Shown here in pieces: positions 42,536 to 53,548 of a DNA stretch of 64,000 nucleotides (position 1 is the first letter of the stretch; every line of letters starts with the position of its first letter). The position numbers and the translations under genes were made by a program. The stretch is from Amycolatopsis sp. FBCC-B4732 (lineage in GTDB: Bacteria > Actinomycetota > Actinomycetes > Mycobacteriales > Pseudonocardiaceae): assembly GCF_023008405.1 (NCBI RefSeq), contig NZ_CP095376.1:8412501-8476500 (forward strand), given 5' to 3'. The notes below the pieces were generated by a model that was not told the DNA's origin, searched no databases, and saw only the letters and a program-made list of their open reading frames with translations.

Positions 42536-43625
42536 CCAGTTCGTCGAGAACCTGGTCCGGCGGCGGCATTTCCGCGATCTCGGCCGCGATGCCCCGGGCG
42601 ATCTCGCGCGGCTTCGGGTCGGTGAGCAGCGCACGGGCCGCCGTCTCGAGCGCGGGGATCCGGATCGCGTCGCCCACCAGCGCCTTCGCCGCGCCGAGCG
42701 CTTCGAGGGTTTCGGCGTTGGCGAACTGGTCGGCGCCCTGGGGCAGCACCAGCTGCGGCAGCCCGGCGGCGAGCGAGGCGAGCACCGTGCCGGTGCCGCC
42801 GTGGTGGACGACCAGGCCGGCGTGCTCGAGGACCTGGGCCTGCGGGACGAACCCGGTGGCGCGCACCCGCTCCGGCAGCGGCCCGAGCGCCGCCGGGTCG
42901 CCGGGGCCTAGTGCGACCAGCACGTCGACGTCGAGGCGCTCCAGCGCGCGGATCGCGCCGCGCAGCACGTCGGTCGCGCCGAAGACGACCGTGCCCAGCG
43001 TGAGGTAGACGAAGCCGTCGGCAGGCAGCGGCGGCAGCGGGACGTTGGGGTCGTACGGCGTCGGGCGCATCCGGAACACCTTCGGCACGCCGGCGGTGCC
43101 CGGGTCGCGGACGCGGTCGGGCCAGACGTCGACGCAGGCGTCGCCGAGCAGCGCGTCCGCGGGCAGCGTCCCCCAGAGCGGCCGCAGCCGTTCGGTGGCG
43201 ACGGCCAGCACCTCCGGCGGCATGGACCGCCCGATCACGACCGAGACGGCCGGGATCCCCGCCCGGCGCGCGGCGATCGCGGTGCCGACGTCGCTCATCT
43301 CGTAGACGACCAGGTCGGGACGCAGTTCGGGCAGCAGCGGCGTCAGGTCGCCGAGCAGGGAACGCGGCAGCAGCTCGGCGAACATCGTGACGCCGACGTC
43401 GAGGAAACCCGCGTCCTCGCCGTGGCGCTTTTTGGCTTCGGCCTCCGCTTCGCCGATGCCGATGCCGGCGCGCCGGACCTCGAAGCCGAGGTCGCGCACC
43501 TTCGGCATGAACGCCTCGCCGGTGGCGAAGACGACGTCGTGCCCGGCTTTCGCGGCCGCGTTCGCGAGCGGCAGCAAGGGGAACAGGTGGCCGTACGCCG
43601 GGCGGCACGTGAAGAGGATCCGCAC
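42519..43625 (-). CDS. GT1-family glycosyltransferase
   Basis: The 368-residue GT-B enzyme resembles MGT/UGT transferases: CRPAYGHLFPLLPLANAAAKAGHDV at the acceptor side and VHHGGTGTVLASLAAGLPQLVLPQGADQFANAE at the nucleotide-sugar side, including the key His-Gly-Gly and the QGADQ loop. It should glycosylate a small hydrophobic acceptor. There is no biosynthetic cluster around it, so it may act in detoxification. Confidence 0.9.
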   Translation of the reverse strand: MRILFTCRPAYGHLFPLLPLANAAAKAGHDVVFATGEAFMPKVRDLGFEVRRAGIGIGEAEAEAKKRHGEDAGFLDVGVTMFAELLPRSLLGDLTPLLPELRPDLVVYEMSDVGTAIAARRAGIPAVSVVIGRSMPPEVLAVATERLRPLWGTLPADALLGDACVDVWPDRVRDPGTAGVPKVFRMRPTPYDPNVPLPPLPADGFVYLTLGTVVFGATDVLRGAIRALERLDVDVLVALGPGDPAALGPLPERVRATGFVPQAQVLEHAGLVVHHGGTGTVLASLAAGLPQLVLPQGADQFANAETLEALGAAKALVGDAIRIPALETAARALLTDPKPREIARGIAAEIAEMPPPDQVLDELVSWAG

Positions 43626-43643
43626 CGCGCCGAGCGTACTGGG

Positions 43644-44537
43644 TCAGCCCTTGACGACGGGAGCGATTTGCTGCACCCACTGCTGCGGCGCCGACGTCCC
43701 GCCGGGCAGGGAGTTGAAGTACTCCCAGCCGTCGACGCCGCCGAAGTCCGGGTACTTGGAGACGAGGCTGCGCACGGTCGACTGGAGGGTCGACATGGCG
43801 ACGTAACCACTGCAGTTGGCGGGGTTGGTCACGGTCCCGGCGACGACCTTGCTCGCCGGCACGACCCCGCGGCGGACGATGTTGTCGTAGCCGGTGGTGG
43901 TGCTCAGCGAGCCCCAGCCGCAGTAGAACTGCGCGTTGAACCAGGAGATCTGCGCGCCGCGCTCGCGGTAGAGGGTGTCGTAGTTCAGCCCGGAGAGACC
44001 ACCCCCGCCGCTGAGCTCGGTCGCGACCGGGGCGAGCGTGAGGAGGAACGAGCTGCCGAAGTCGGCGCGCAGGGCGTCGATGAGCTTGTTGAGGGCGGCG
44101 TTGGACATGTGCTCTTCGACGTCGAGGTCGATGCCGGAGAGCGAGTACGTCCGGATCAGGTTGCGCAGCAAGGGGTAGTAGGTGTCGAACTGCGTTTCGA
44201 GCCGCTGGAAGCTCCCCGCGGCGGCCCCGCCGACGAACGCGAGCACGTGCACACCGCTGTTCCGGAGCGTGGCGAGGTCTTGCCACATCCGGGTGAACTT
44301 GGCGGCGTTCGGCGGATCGTCGTTGAGGTGCACGACACCGTTGGTGTCGAGGTGGATCGCGCCGACGACGACATCGGTGACCCCGGTGCCGCGGAGGGTG
44401 AGCGGTGAGACGTAGGCCGAGCCGTTGTAGATGGTCTGGTAGTAGACGACAACCCTGCGCCCGGCGGCGGCCGAAGCCGGCACCGCACCCGAAATCATCA
44501 GCACCAAGGCCACGAAGGCCACACCGATCCTCCGCAT
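43644..44537 (-). CDS. Secreted GH18-type protein (chitinase-like)
   Basis: The ~297-residue protein has a signal peptide (RR, hydrophobic helix, cleavage near ASAAA) and a GH18 barrel. The catalytic signature normally reads D-x2-D-x-D-x-E; here it is LSGIDLDVEE, so the first aspartate is replaced by serine while the two following aspartates and the glutamate acid are kept. It may be an endo-N-acetylglucosaminidase or chitinase of altered activity. A start at 44549 is possible. Confidence 0.82.
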   Translation of the reverse strand: MRRIGVAFVALVLMISGAVPASAAAGRRVVVYYQTIYNGSAYVSPLTLRGTGVTDVVVGAIHLDTNGVVHLNDDPPNAAKFTRMWQDLATLRNSGVHVLAFVGGAAAGSFQRLETQFDTYYPLLRNLIRTYSLSGIDLDVEEHMSNAALNKLIDALRADFGSSFLLTLAPVATELSGGGGLSGLNYDTLYRERGAQISWFNAQFYCGWGSLSTTTGYDNIVRRGVVPASKVVAGTVTNPANCSGYVAMSTLQSTVRSLVSKYPDFGGVDGWEYFNSLPGGTSAPQQWVQQIAPVVKG

Positions 44538-44561
44538 GGTCCAGACCATACGTCGCGGTGG

Positions 44562-45040
44562 GTGGTGGCGGGAACACGCACCGTCGATCCTGTCCGGTTT
44601 CTTGTCTCAGGGTGGTTTTTCGAGGCTCACAAGGCGCTGAGCAGCTATCGGTTCGGCGACGAAGTGCTTTTCCGAGGCGACGACAACGAGGACTGGGTGC
44701 CTGCTCGTGTCGTGCGGGTTGAACAGGTTGATTCTCGCGCAGGGTATTGCTGTTCAGCCGTCAAAGTCGCGACCAGCAGCTTTATGCCGGGACTCACCCA
44801 TATCGGTGCCTACGAGGTGCTGGAGGCCAAGCCCTCGTGGGTGCAAGCTCGCTACCTCGGAGGGTTCCGGCGGGCGAACGGCTGGCCTTCGAAGAGCTAC
44901 CGCCCAGCCGAGGTTTGGCCGGTGATCTGCGACTTCCCCGCGCCGGTCCGGGAAATCGCGATCGAGGCGGCGTGGCTGCAGAAGCCGGCCCCGCGGCGGA
45001 TGTGGTCACCCGAGGCATTCCGGGATGGTGGGGTAACCGG
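44562..45040 (+). pseudogene. Possible truncated gene of atypical composition
   Basis: Not recognised. From GTG 44562 the frame reads with coding-like third-position GC from roughly residue 80 on (AYEVLEAKPSWVQARYLGG, then PAEVWPVICDFPAPVREIAIEAAWLQ), but the first 70 codons are markedly lower in GC. A small beta-barrel-like segment SYRFGDEVLFRGDDNEDWVP resembles an SH3/Tudor strand pattern. The frame stays open only by running into the antisense of the ABC ATPase (to 45224), so its natural 3' end seems lost. It may be a remnant of an acquired gene. Confidence 0.35.
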
Positions 45041-45048
45041 TTCCTGTC

Positions 45049-46599
45049 TCAGCCCACCCCCTGCACCGAACGGCCCGGGATCGCCGCCAGCAGTTCCTTC
45101 GTGTACTCCGCCTCCGGCTCCGCCAGCACCCGGGAAGCCGGCCCCAGCTCCACCAGAACACCGTCGCGCAGGACGCCCACCTGGTCCGCCAGCTGCCGCA
45201 CCACCGCCAGGTCGTGCGAGATGAACAAGTACGACAACCCCAGCGAAGACTGCAGCTCCGCCAGCAACGCCAGGATCTGGGCCTGCACCGACACGTCCAG
45301 CGCCGACACCGGTTCGTCGCACACCACCAGGTCCGGGCGCAGCGCCAGCGCCCGCGCGATCGCCACCCGCTGGCGCTGCCCTCCCGACAGTTCCGACGGC
45401 TTGCGGCGGGCCACCGACGCCGGCAACGCCACCTGGTCCAGCAGCGACGGCACCGAAGTGCGGGGCAGGCCGAACGCCCGCAGTGGCTCCGCGACGACGT
45501 CCTCGATCGAGAACTTCGGGTTCAGCGAAGCGTACGGGTTCTGGTACACGATCTGCATCCGCCGCCGCAGCCGGCGCAGCTCGGGTCCGCTCGACGCGGT
45601 GATGTCCTGGCCGTCGAAGGAAATCGAGCCCGCCGAGGGGGTCTCCAGCCGCAGTAGCAGCCGGGCCGTCGTCGACTTGCCCGAGCCCGACTCGCCCACC
45701 AACGCCAGGGTCTGGCCGCGGGGGATGTCGAACGAAACGCCGTCGACCGCGCGGATGCCGCCGTCGAACGTCTTCGCCAGGTCGCGCACCGACACCAGGG
45801 GCTCGGCGGCGGGCGCGGGTGGGCGTGAAGGGCTCGACAAGCTCGGCGCGGCCGCGATCAGCTGCTGCGTATACGGGTGCGTCGGCGCGCTGACGACCGT
45901 CGAGCCCTCCTCGACGACCGTCCCCTGCGAAAGCACCACGATCCGCGACGCGCGATCGGCCGCGACGCCCAGGTCGTGCGTGATCAGCAGGATCGCCGTC
46001 CCGGACTCCGCGGCCAGCGACGTCAGGTGGTCGAGGATCCGGCGCTGGACCGTCACGTCCAGCGCCGACGTCGGCTCGTCCGCGATGATCAGCTTCGGCC
46101 GCCCGGCCAGCGCCGACGCGATCAGGACGCGCTGGCGCAGGCCACCCGACAGCTGGTGCGGGTACTGCCGAGCCCGCAACTCCGGCGAAGGGACGCCGGC
46201 GCGTTCCAGCAGCTCGATCGCCTGCAGCGAAGCCGATCGGCGGTCCGCGAGGCCGTGGATCTTCAGCACCTCCGCGACCTGGTCACCGACCCGGTGCACC
46301 GGGTTCAGCGACACCGCCGGGTCCTGCGGGACCAGCGCGATCTCGCGGCCGCGCACCCCGCGCCACCGCTTCTCCGGCAACGCCAGCAGGTCCCGGCCGT
46401 CGAAGGTGATCGAGCCGCCGGTGACGCGGCCGCCGCGGGGCAGCAGGCCGATCGCCGCGTGCGCCGTCGTCGACTTGCCCGAGCCGGATTCGCCGACGAC
46501 GGCGACCACTTCGCCCGCGTCGACGTGCAGGCCGACGTCGTGGACGGCCGGGACCGCCCGGTACGACACCGCCAGTTCCGAGATCCGCAGCAGGGTCAT
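45049..46599 (-). CDS. Oligopeptide/nickel-class ABC transporter, fused double ATPase
   Basis: The 516-residue protein contains two complete ABC domains, equal to DppD and DppF joined. First domain: Walker A GESGSGKS, signature LSGGLRQ, Walker B LIIADEP. Second: [15 protein letters not shown] and LVVCDEP. Each has the oligopeptide-type C-terminal extension ([17 protein letters not shown]). It energises import with the two permeases encoded upstream. The ATG overlaps the second permease stop by 4 bp and has a GGAGGAG site. Confidence 0.93.
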   Translation of the reverse strand: MTLLRISELAVSYRAVPAVHDVGLHVDAGEVVAVVGESGSGKSTTAHAAIGLLPRGGRVTGGSITFDGRDLLALPEKRWRGVRGREIALVPQDPAVSLNPVHRVGDQVAEVLKIHGLADRRSASLQAIELLERAGVPSPELRARQYPHQLSGGLRQRVLIASALAGRPKLIIADEPTSALDVTVQRRILDHLTSLAAESGTAILLITHDLGVAADRASRIVVLSQGTVVEEGSTVVSAPTHPYTQQLIAAAPSLSSPSRPPAPAAEPLVSVRDLAKTFDGGIRAVDGVSFDIPRGQTLALVGESGSGKSTTARLLLRLETPSAGSISFDGQDITASSGPELRRLRRRMQIVYQNPYASLNPKFSIEDVVAEPLRAFGLPRTSVPSLLDQVALPASVARRKPSELSGGQRQRVAIARALALRPDLVVCDEPVSALDVSVQAQILALLAELQSSLGLSYLFISHDLAVVRQLADQVGVLRDGVLVELGPASRVLAEPEAEYTKELLAAIPGRSVQGVG

Positions 46600-47435
46600 C
46601 GGTCTCCTCCGTCCAGCGCGCGGGACAGCCGGTTCGCGGCGAGGACCACCGCCGCCACCGTCAGTCCCGGGAACGTCGTCATCCACCAGGCGGTGGCCAG
46701 GAAGCTGCGGCCGCCCGCGACCAGCGCGCCCCACTCCGGCGTCGGCGGGGTCGCGCCGAAGCCCAGGAAGCTCAGCGCCGACACCTCGAGCACCGCCGTG
46801 CCGAGTGTCAACGTCGCCAGCGCGAGCACCGGGCCCGCCGCGTTCGGCAGGACGTGCCGCAGCAGCACGCCCGTCCAGCGCACCCCGGAAGCCCGTGCGG
46901 CCTCGACGAACACGCCGTTGCGCACGCGCAGCACCTCCGCGCGCATGACCCGCGCGAACGACGCCAGGTTCGCGATGCCGACGGCGATCGCGACGTTCGT
47001 CGTGCCGAAGCCCAGCGCCGTGACCAGGGCCAGCGACAGCAGGATCGGCGGGATGGCCAGGAAGACGTCGACGACCCGCATGATCACCGTGTCCGCCCAG
47101 CCGCCGCGGAACCCGGCCAGCAGGCCGAGCGCCGAGCCCGCGACCAGCGCCACGAGCACGGCGATCGCGGTGGCCCGTAACGAGAGCGACGCGCCGTGGA
47201 CCACCCGCGCGTAGACGTCGCGGCCGGTCTCGTCGGTGCCGAACAGGTGGTGCGGCGAAGGGCCTTGCAAGCGCTCGGCCGGGACGCCGGTGATCGGGTC
47301 GTAGCCGGTCAGCAGCCCCGGCACGAAGGCCGCGAGCAGCACGAACGCCAGCACCGCCACCGCGAGCACGAGCCCGGGCGGGATCCGCACTTTCACGTGA
47401 AAGTGCGGCTTGGGGGCCGGGGCGAGGTCAACCAC
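46596..47435 (-). CDS. ABC transporter permease, DppC/OppC type
   Basis: This ~279-residue permease has the N-terminal helix, [25 protein letters not shown], and the EAA loop ([21 protein letters not shown]). From the GTG at 47435, which overlaps the previous gene by 8 bp, residues 10-17 (PHFHVKVR) are encoded by a copy of the 24-bp palindrome. If translation began at one of the two GTG codons within that palindrome, the element would cover the start region instead. Confidence 0.88.
   Translation of the reverse strand: MVDLAPAPKPHFHVKVRIPPGLVLAVAVLAFVLLAAFVPGLLTGYDPITGVPAERLQGPSPHHLFGTDETGRDVYARVVHGASLSLRATAIAVLVALVAGSALGLLAGFRGGWADTVIMRVVDVFLAIPPILLSLALVTALGFGTTNVAIAVGIANLASFARVMRAEVLRVRNGVFVEAARASGVRWTGVLLRHVLPNAAGPVLALATLTLGTAVLEVSALSFLGFGATPPTPEWGALVAGGRSFLATAWWMTTFPGLTVAAVVLAANRLSRALDGGDR
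47385..47408. repeat. 24-bp palindrome, copy 4, inside a permease reading frame
   Basis: The exact palindrome with arms CCGCACTTTCAC and GTGAAAGTGCGG lies in the first 50 bp of the second permease gene and is read in frame as PHFHVKVR. The other copies are in spacers. Confidence 0.85.
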
Positions 47436-48381
47436 GGGCCACCTCCGGCGTCCGGGCGATGCGCGGGTCGAGCAGCGGGTAGAGCAGGTCGACGATCAGG
47501 TTGAGCACCACGAACACCAGCGCGGCCAGCACGATCACCGCCTGCACCACCGGGACGTCCTGCGCGGTGACGGCGGACGCGGTGACCCGGCCGACGCCGT
47601 CGCGCGAGAACACCGTCTCGGTGATCACCGAACCCGCGACCAGGTTGCCCGCGACGACCCCGGCGACGGTGAGCGTCGGCACGGCCGCGTTGCGCAGCAG
47701 GTGTCCGAAGTGGACGCGCCAGCGGCTCGCGCCCTTGGCCGCCGCGATCTCGGCGTACGGCTCTTCCTGTTGCGTCGCCAGGCTCTTGGCCAGCACCTGC
47801 CCGATGATCGCGCCGGTCGGCAGGGCCAGCGTGAGCGCCGGCAGGATCAGCGCCGCGAAGCCCTGCGTGCCGAGCGCGGGCAGCAGCCGCAGGCGGAACG
47901 AGAAGAACTGGATCAGCAGCAACCCGACCCAGAACGGCGGCAGCGAGATCGCCAGCGACGGCAGGGACAGCAGCGCCTGCCGCAGCCAGCGGAACCGCGT
48001 GAACGTGCCGAGGAGCGCCGCGCCCCCGCCGAACAGCACCGCGAACACGAGCGCCAGCCCGGTCACCGCGAGCGTCGGCGGCAACGCCGTGACGACCATG
48101 TGCGTCGCGTCGTCGCCGGTCGCGACGCTGCGCCCGAAGTCGCCGTGCAGCGCCGAGACCAGCCGGTTCAGGTACTGGACCGGCAACGGCGAGTCGAGGC
48201 CGTACTCCGCGCGGGCCGCGGCGACCTGCTCCGCCGTCATCGACGCCCCGGCCTCCCCACCGGCGAGCTTCGCCGAAACGGCGTCGCCCGGCAGCAGGTA
48301 GAGGATCAGGAACGACAGCGTGAACGCCGCCCACAGCACGAACACCGCCTGCCCGACGCGGCGGAGCAGGTAGCGCCTCAC
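47428..48381 (-). CDS. ABC transporter permease, DppB/OppB type
   Basis: The 317-residue membrane protein begins RRYLLRRVGQAVFVLWAAFTLSFLILYLLPGD, the classical DppB N terminus, and carries the EAA-like loop EIAAAKGASRWRVHFGHLLRNAAVPT. GTG 48381 overlaps the binding-protein stop (GTGA), so translation is coupled. It forms a heterodimer with the DppC-type permease. Confidence 0.92.
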   Translation of the reverse strand: MRRYLLRRVGQAVFVLWAAFTLSFLILYLLPGDAVSAKLAGGEAGASMTAEQVAAARAEYGLDSPLPVQYLNRLVSALHGDFGRSVATGDDATHMVVTALPPTLAVTGLALVFAVLFGGGAALLGTFTRFRWLRQALLSLPSLAISLPPFWVGLLLIQFFSFRLRLLPALGTQGFAALILPALTLALPTGAIIGQVLAKSLATQQEEPYAEIAAAKGASRWRVHFGHLLRNAAVPTLTVAGVVAGNLVAGSVITETVFSRDGVGRVTASAVTAQDVPVVQAVIVLAALVFVVLNLIVDLLYPLLDPRIARTPEVARG

Positions 48382-49985
48382 GAGAGCCACGCGTCGAACA
48401 GCTGCAGCCGTGACGACGCTTCGAAGTCGACGCCGTGCGCCTTCGAGCTCAGCGCGACCACCTGGGTCAGCTCGAACACCGGGACGGCGTAGGCGTGCTC
48501 GATGATCAGCTTCTGGGCTTCCTCGGCCGCCGGCTTGCGCTTGGTATTGTCCACAGTGGACGACTGCGCGTCGAGCGCGACGTCGAGCGGGTTGCCCGGC
48601 GTGAGCTTGCTGCGGTTGCCCGCCTTCGTCGAGAACTGGCCGCGCAGGATGTCCGGGTCGGCGCGGGTGACGTTGTACCAGAGGAAGTCGTAGTTCCCGG
48701 CCAGCTGGAGCTGGGTGGTCTCGGCGTTGGTGTGCTGCTCGATCTTCAGGTCGAAGCCGATCTTGCGCAGCTGCTGCTGGATCAGCTCCAGCACGCTGCG
48801 GTTCTGGTTGAACACCGGCGAGAACACCACGGCCGCGCTCAGCCGCTGCCCGTTCTTGGTGCGGATCCCGTCGGCGCCGGGCACCCAGCCGTCGCCGTCG
48901 AGGAGCGCCGTCGCGCCCTTCGCGTCGTACGCGAGCTGCGCGGACAGGTCGCTGACCAGCGGCGTCGCCGAGCCCAGGATGCTCGTGGCGGCCTTGTAGT
49001 TCGGCGTCAGCACGGTGTTCACGACCTCGGCGCGGTCGACGCCCTTGAGTACGGCTTGGCGCACCTTCTCGTCGGTGAGCACCCCGCGGGTCGTGTTGGC
49101 GTGCAGGTTGAACACGACACCCGGGTTCGGCCGGACGTTCTCGCTGAAGCCGTTCCCGGTGAACTGCGGCTCGTCGACCGGCTGCACGTCGGTGCTAGCG
49201 TCGAGCTGGCCCGACGCCAGGCTGCCGGTGCGGACGCCGGGTTCCGGCACGATCTTGTAGTCGATCTCGTCGAGGTAGGCCTCGCCCCGGTGCTTGAACA
49301 GCGACGAGCCCCAGGCGTAGCCCGTGCGCTTGGCCAGGACGATCTCCTGGTTCTGCTTGAAGCTCTTGAAGACGAAGGGGCCGGACGCGATCAGGCCGTC
49401 GCCCTGGCAGCGCTGTTCCGCCGTCTTCTTGAACGCCGCCGGCGCCAGGACGGCGAGCGAAACCGTCGAACTGGCCTGCAGGAACTGGGCGCTGGGCGCG
49501 GAAAACTCGATCCGCGCGGTCCGCGGGTCGACGACGGTGGTGCCCTTGTACCCGGCGAGGTAGCCGTAGCCGAGGGGCGCTTTCGTGCCCAGCGCCTTGA
49601 GGCCGTCGAAGCTGGTCTTGACCGCGGCGGCGTCGACCGGGGTGCCGTCGGAGAAGGTGGCGCCGGCGCGCAGGTGGAAGGTGAACGCCGTCGAATCGGC
49701 GGTGCTCTCCCACTTTTCGGCCAGCCACGGCTTGATCTCGCCGGACTTCGGGTCCTGGTCGGTGAGCGAGTCCGCCAGCTGCCGGGACACGTTGATCGAG
49801 GCGTTGGTGGACGTCTGCTGCGGGTCGATGCAGTCGGGCGCGGACGAGATGCCGAGCCGGAGCGTACCGCCGGGTTTCGGCGGGCCGGACGCGGCTTGTT
49901 CGGTGCCCGCCGCGGAGCACGCGGTCAGCAGCAGGGGCAGGGCGAGCAAGGCCGCGGTAGTGCGGGCGCGGGGGGATGGGGACAC
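48378..49985 (-). CDS. ABC transporter substrate-binding lipoprotein, SBP_bac_5 family
   Basis: The 535-residue lipoprotein has a signal sequence with lipobox LTAC (Cys23) and an SBP_bac_5 body: KPGGTLRLGISSAPDCIDPQQ, FTFHLRAGATFSDGTPVDAAAVKTSF and VRQAVLKGVDRAEVVNTV. It captures a peptide, nickel complex or opine-like ligand. The GTG start has GGAGG 7 bp upstream, but this site is buried in a 15-bp stem whose other strand is coded by a short leader (50017-50076). Control of the operon at the translation step is likely. Confidence 0.92.
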   Translation of the reverse strand: MSPSPRARTTAALLALPLLLTACSAAGTEQAASGPPKPGGTLRLGISSAPDCIDPQQTSTNASINVSRQLADSLTDQDPKSGEIKPWLAEKWESTADSTAFTFHLRAGATFSDGTPVDAAAVKTSFDGLKALGTKAPLGYGYLAGYKGTTVVDPRTARIEFSAPSAQFLQASSTVSLAVLAPAAFKKTAEQRCQGDGLIASGPFVFKSFKQNQEIVLAKRTGYAWGSSLFKHRGEAYLDEIDYKIVPEPGVRTGSLASGQLDASTDVQPVDEPQFTGNGFSENVRPNPGVVFNLHANTTRGVLTDEKVRQAVLKGVDRAEVVNTVLTPNYKAATSILGSATPLVSDLSAQLAYDAKGATALLDGDGWVPGADGIRTKNGQRLSAAVVFSPVFNQNRSVLELIQQQLRKIGFDLKIEQHTNAETTQLQLAGNYDFLWYNVTRADPDILRGQFSTKAGNRSKLTPGNPLDVALDAQSSTVDNTKRKPAAEEAQKLIIEHAYAVPVFELTQVVALSSKAHGVDFEASSRLQLFDAWLS

Positions 49986-49986
49986 C

Positions 49987-50053
49987 GGACGGCCTCCAGC
50001 GGGAGTGGTTGCGTCTTCAACCGGCGACGCTAATCTCGCGCTGGAGGCCGTCC
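49987..50053 (-). promoter_or_regulatory. RNA stem sequestering the ribosome binding site; candidate attenuator
   Basis: In the mRNA, GGACGGCCTCCAGCG (50053-50039) pairs perfectly with CGCTGGAGGCCGTCC (50001-49987), which contains the GGAGG of the binding-protein gene. The 37-nt interior has two small stems (GCGA...TCGC and GGTTG...CAACC), giving a possible three-way junction. The 5' strand is part of the leader reading frame. Confidence 0.65.
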
Positions 50054-50076
50054 CAGCAGGCGAACCGCGGTCCCAT
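50017..50076 (-). CDS. 19-residue leader peptide of the ABC operon (candidate)
   Basis: ATG 50076 opens a 19-codon frame reading MGPRFACWDGLQREISVAG and ending TGA, 19 nt before the GGAGG of the binding-protein gene. Codons 8-13 form the 5' strand of the stem that hides that site. A ribosome paused at Cys7-Trp8 would cover this strand and free the site. An AGGGA element abuts the ATG. Whether the frame is translated is inferred from geometry alone. Confidence 0.5.
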   Translation of the reverse strand: MGPRFACWDGLQREISVAG

Positions 50077-50111
50077 TCCCTGGCACCACGGGGATTCGCC
50101 CTTGACAGCGA

Positions 50112-50750
50112 TCAGCAGCGGCCGAGCATGTCCGTCAGCGCGCTCTTCTCCGCGGTGTTGATCGTCAGCTTGAACTTGTACTTCACCGCGACCCACATCT
50201 TCGCGTAGGTGCACCAGTACGACGTGAGCGGCGGCTTCCACTGGTCGGGCGACTTGTCGCCCTTCTCCTGGTTGACGTTGTCCGTCACGGCGATCAGCTG
50301 CGGGTCGGTGAGGTCGTTCGCGTACGCCTGGCGCTGCGCGGTGGTCCACGACGACGCGCCGGTGCGCCACGCGTCGGCCAGCGGCACGACGTGGTCGATG
50401 TCCACATCGGACGCGGCGGTCCAGGTCTCGCCGTCGTACGGGCTGAACCAGCTGCCGGACGTCGCCGCGCAGTCGGAGCCGGTGACCACGTTCGTGCCGT
50501 CGCGCTTCAGCACCACTTCGCGGGTGTTGCAGCTGTTGCCCTGGTCGATCCAATGCGGGAACTTGTCCCGGCTGTAGCCGGTCTGCGAACCGTCGGCCTT
50601 GACCGTGAGGGACGCGAGCTCGGACTTCGCCGTGGTCGCCGAGGGGATGCCCGGCGGGGTGGCTTCCGCGACGCTGACCAGCGTCCCGGAGAGCACGGCG
50701 GTGGCCGCGAGGATGGTGAACGAATGACGAACAGCACGCCTGGTTGGCAT
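50112..50750 (-). CDS. Secreted HNH-family endonuclease (DUF1524-like)
   Basis: The 212-residue protein has a signal peptide (RRAVRHSFTILAATAVLSGTLVSVAEA) and an HNH-type motif DIDHVVPLADAWRTG with a downstream asparagine-rich LIAVTDNVNQEKGDKSP. Two cysteine-containing segments (SCNTREV, DCAAT) fit a secreted fold. It resembles DUF1524-type extracellular nucleases of streptomycetes and relatives. Function would be degradation of external DNA. Confidence 0.88.
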   Translation of the reverse strand: MPTRRAVRHSFTILAATAVLSGTLVSVAEATPPGIPSATTAKSELASLTVKADGSQTGYSRDKFPHWIDQGNSCNTREVVLKRDGTNVVTGSDCAATSGSWFSPYDGETWTAASDVDIDHVVPLADAWRTGASSWTTAQRQAYANDLTDPQLIAVTDNVNQEKGDKSPDQWKPPLTSYWCTYAKMWVAVKYKFKLTINTAEKSALTDMLGRC

Positions 50751-50890
50751 TTTGCTGCCTCCGTGTCAGGTGTGGGGACAGCTAACCCTGATACACGGGA
50801 GTGGCGAGTGCAACACGTATAGGTGACATGTTGCTGTCCGTCGGTGAACACACTGTGGCCGGAAGCTCACCCGACCGTGAAAATAGCAGG

Positions 50891-53428
<2,538 letters not shown>

Positions 53429-53548
53429 GGGGCTCTCCTGAAGATCGTGAGGGATGTGCCACAGGGTGGGCGAATCCCGGCGGCCCCGCTCGGGTTCTCA
53501 AGTCCTGGGAAGCCGGAAATGAGTGGCGCCGCTCGCTAGCTTGGGACC

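Noticed and set aside
42519..44549. Natural-product gene cluster around the glycosyltransferase and LLM genes
   Set aside because: No PKS, NRPS, terpene or RiPP core gene is visible within 20 kb; the glycosyltransferase stands alone.
44707..44925. Alternative small gene in another frame within the atypical region
   Set aside because: Third-position GC and residue composition favour the frame starting at 44562; the alternative is Ser/Arg-rich.
49987..50076. SAM or cobalamin riboswitch before the ABC operon
   Set aside because: A GGTTGAA and CAACC stem first suggested a SAM-type element, and GGTGCCAGGGAA a cobalamin element, but the conserved cores of neither class could be matched. The leader-peptide attenuator fits better.
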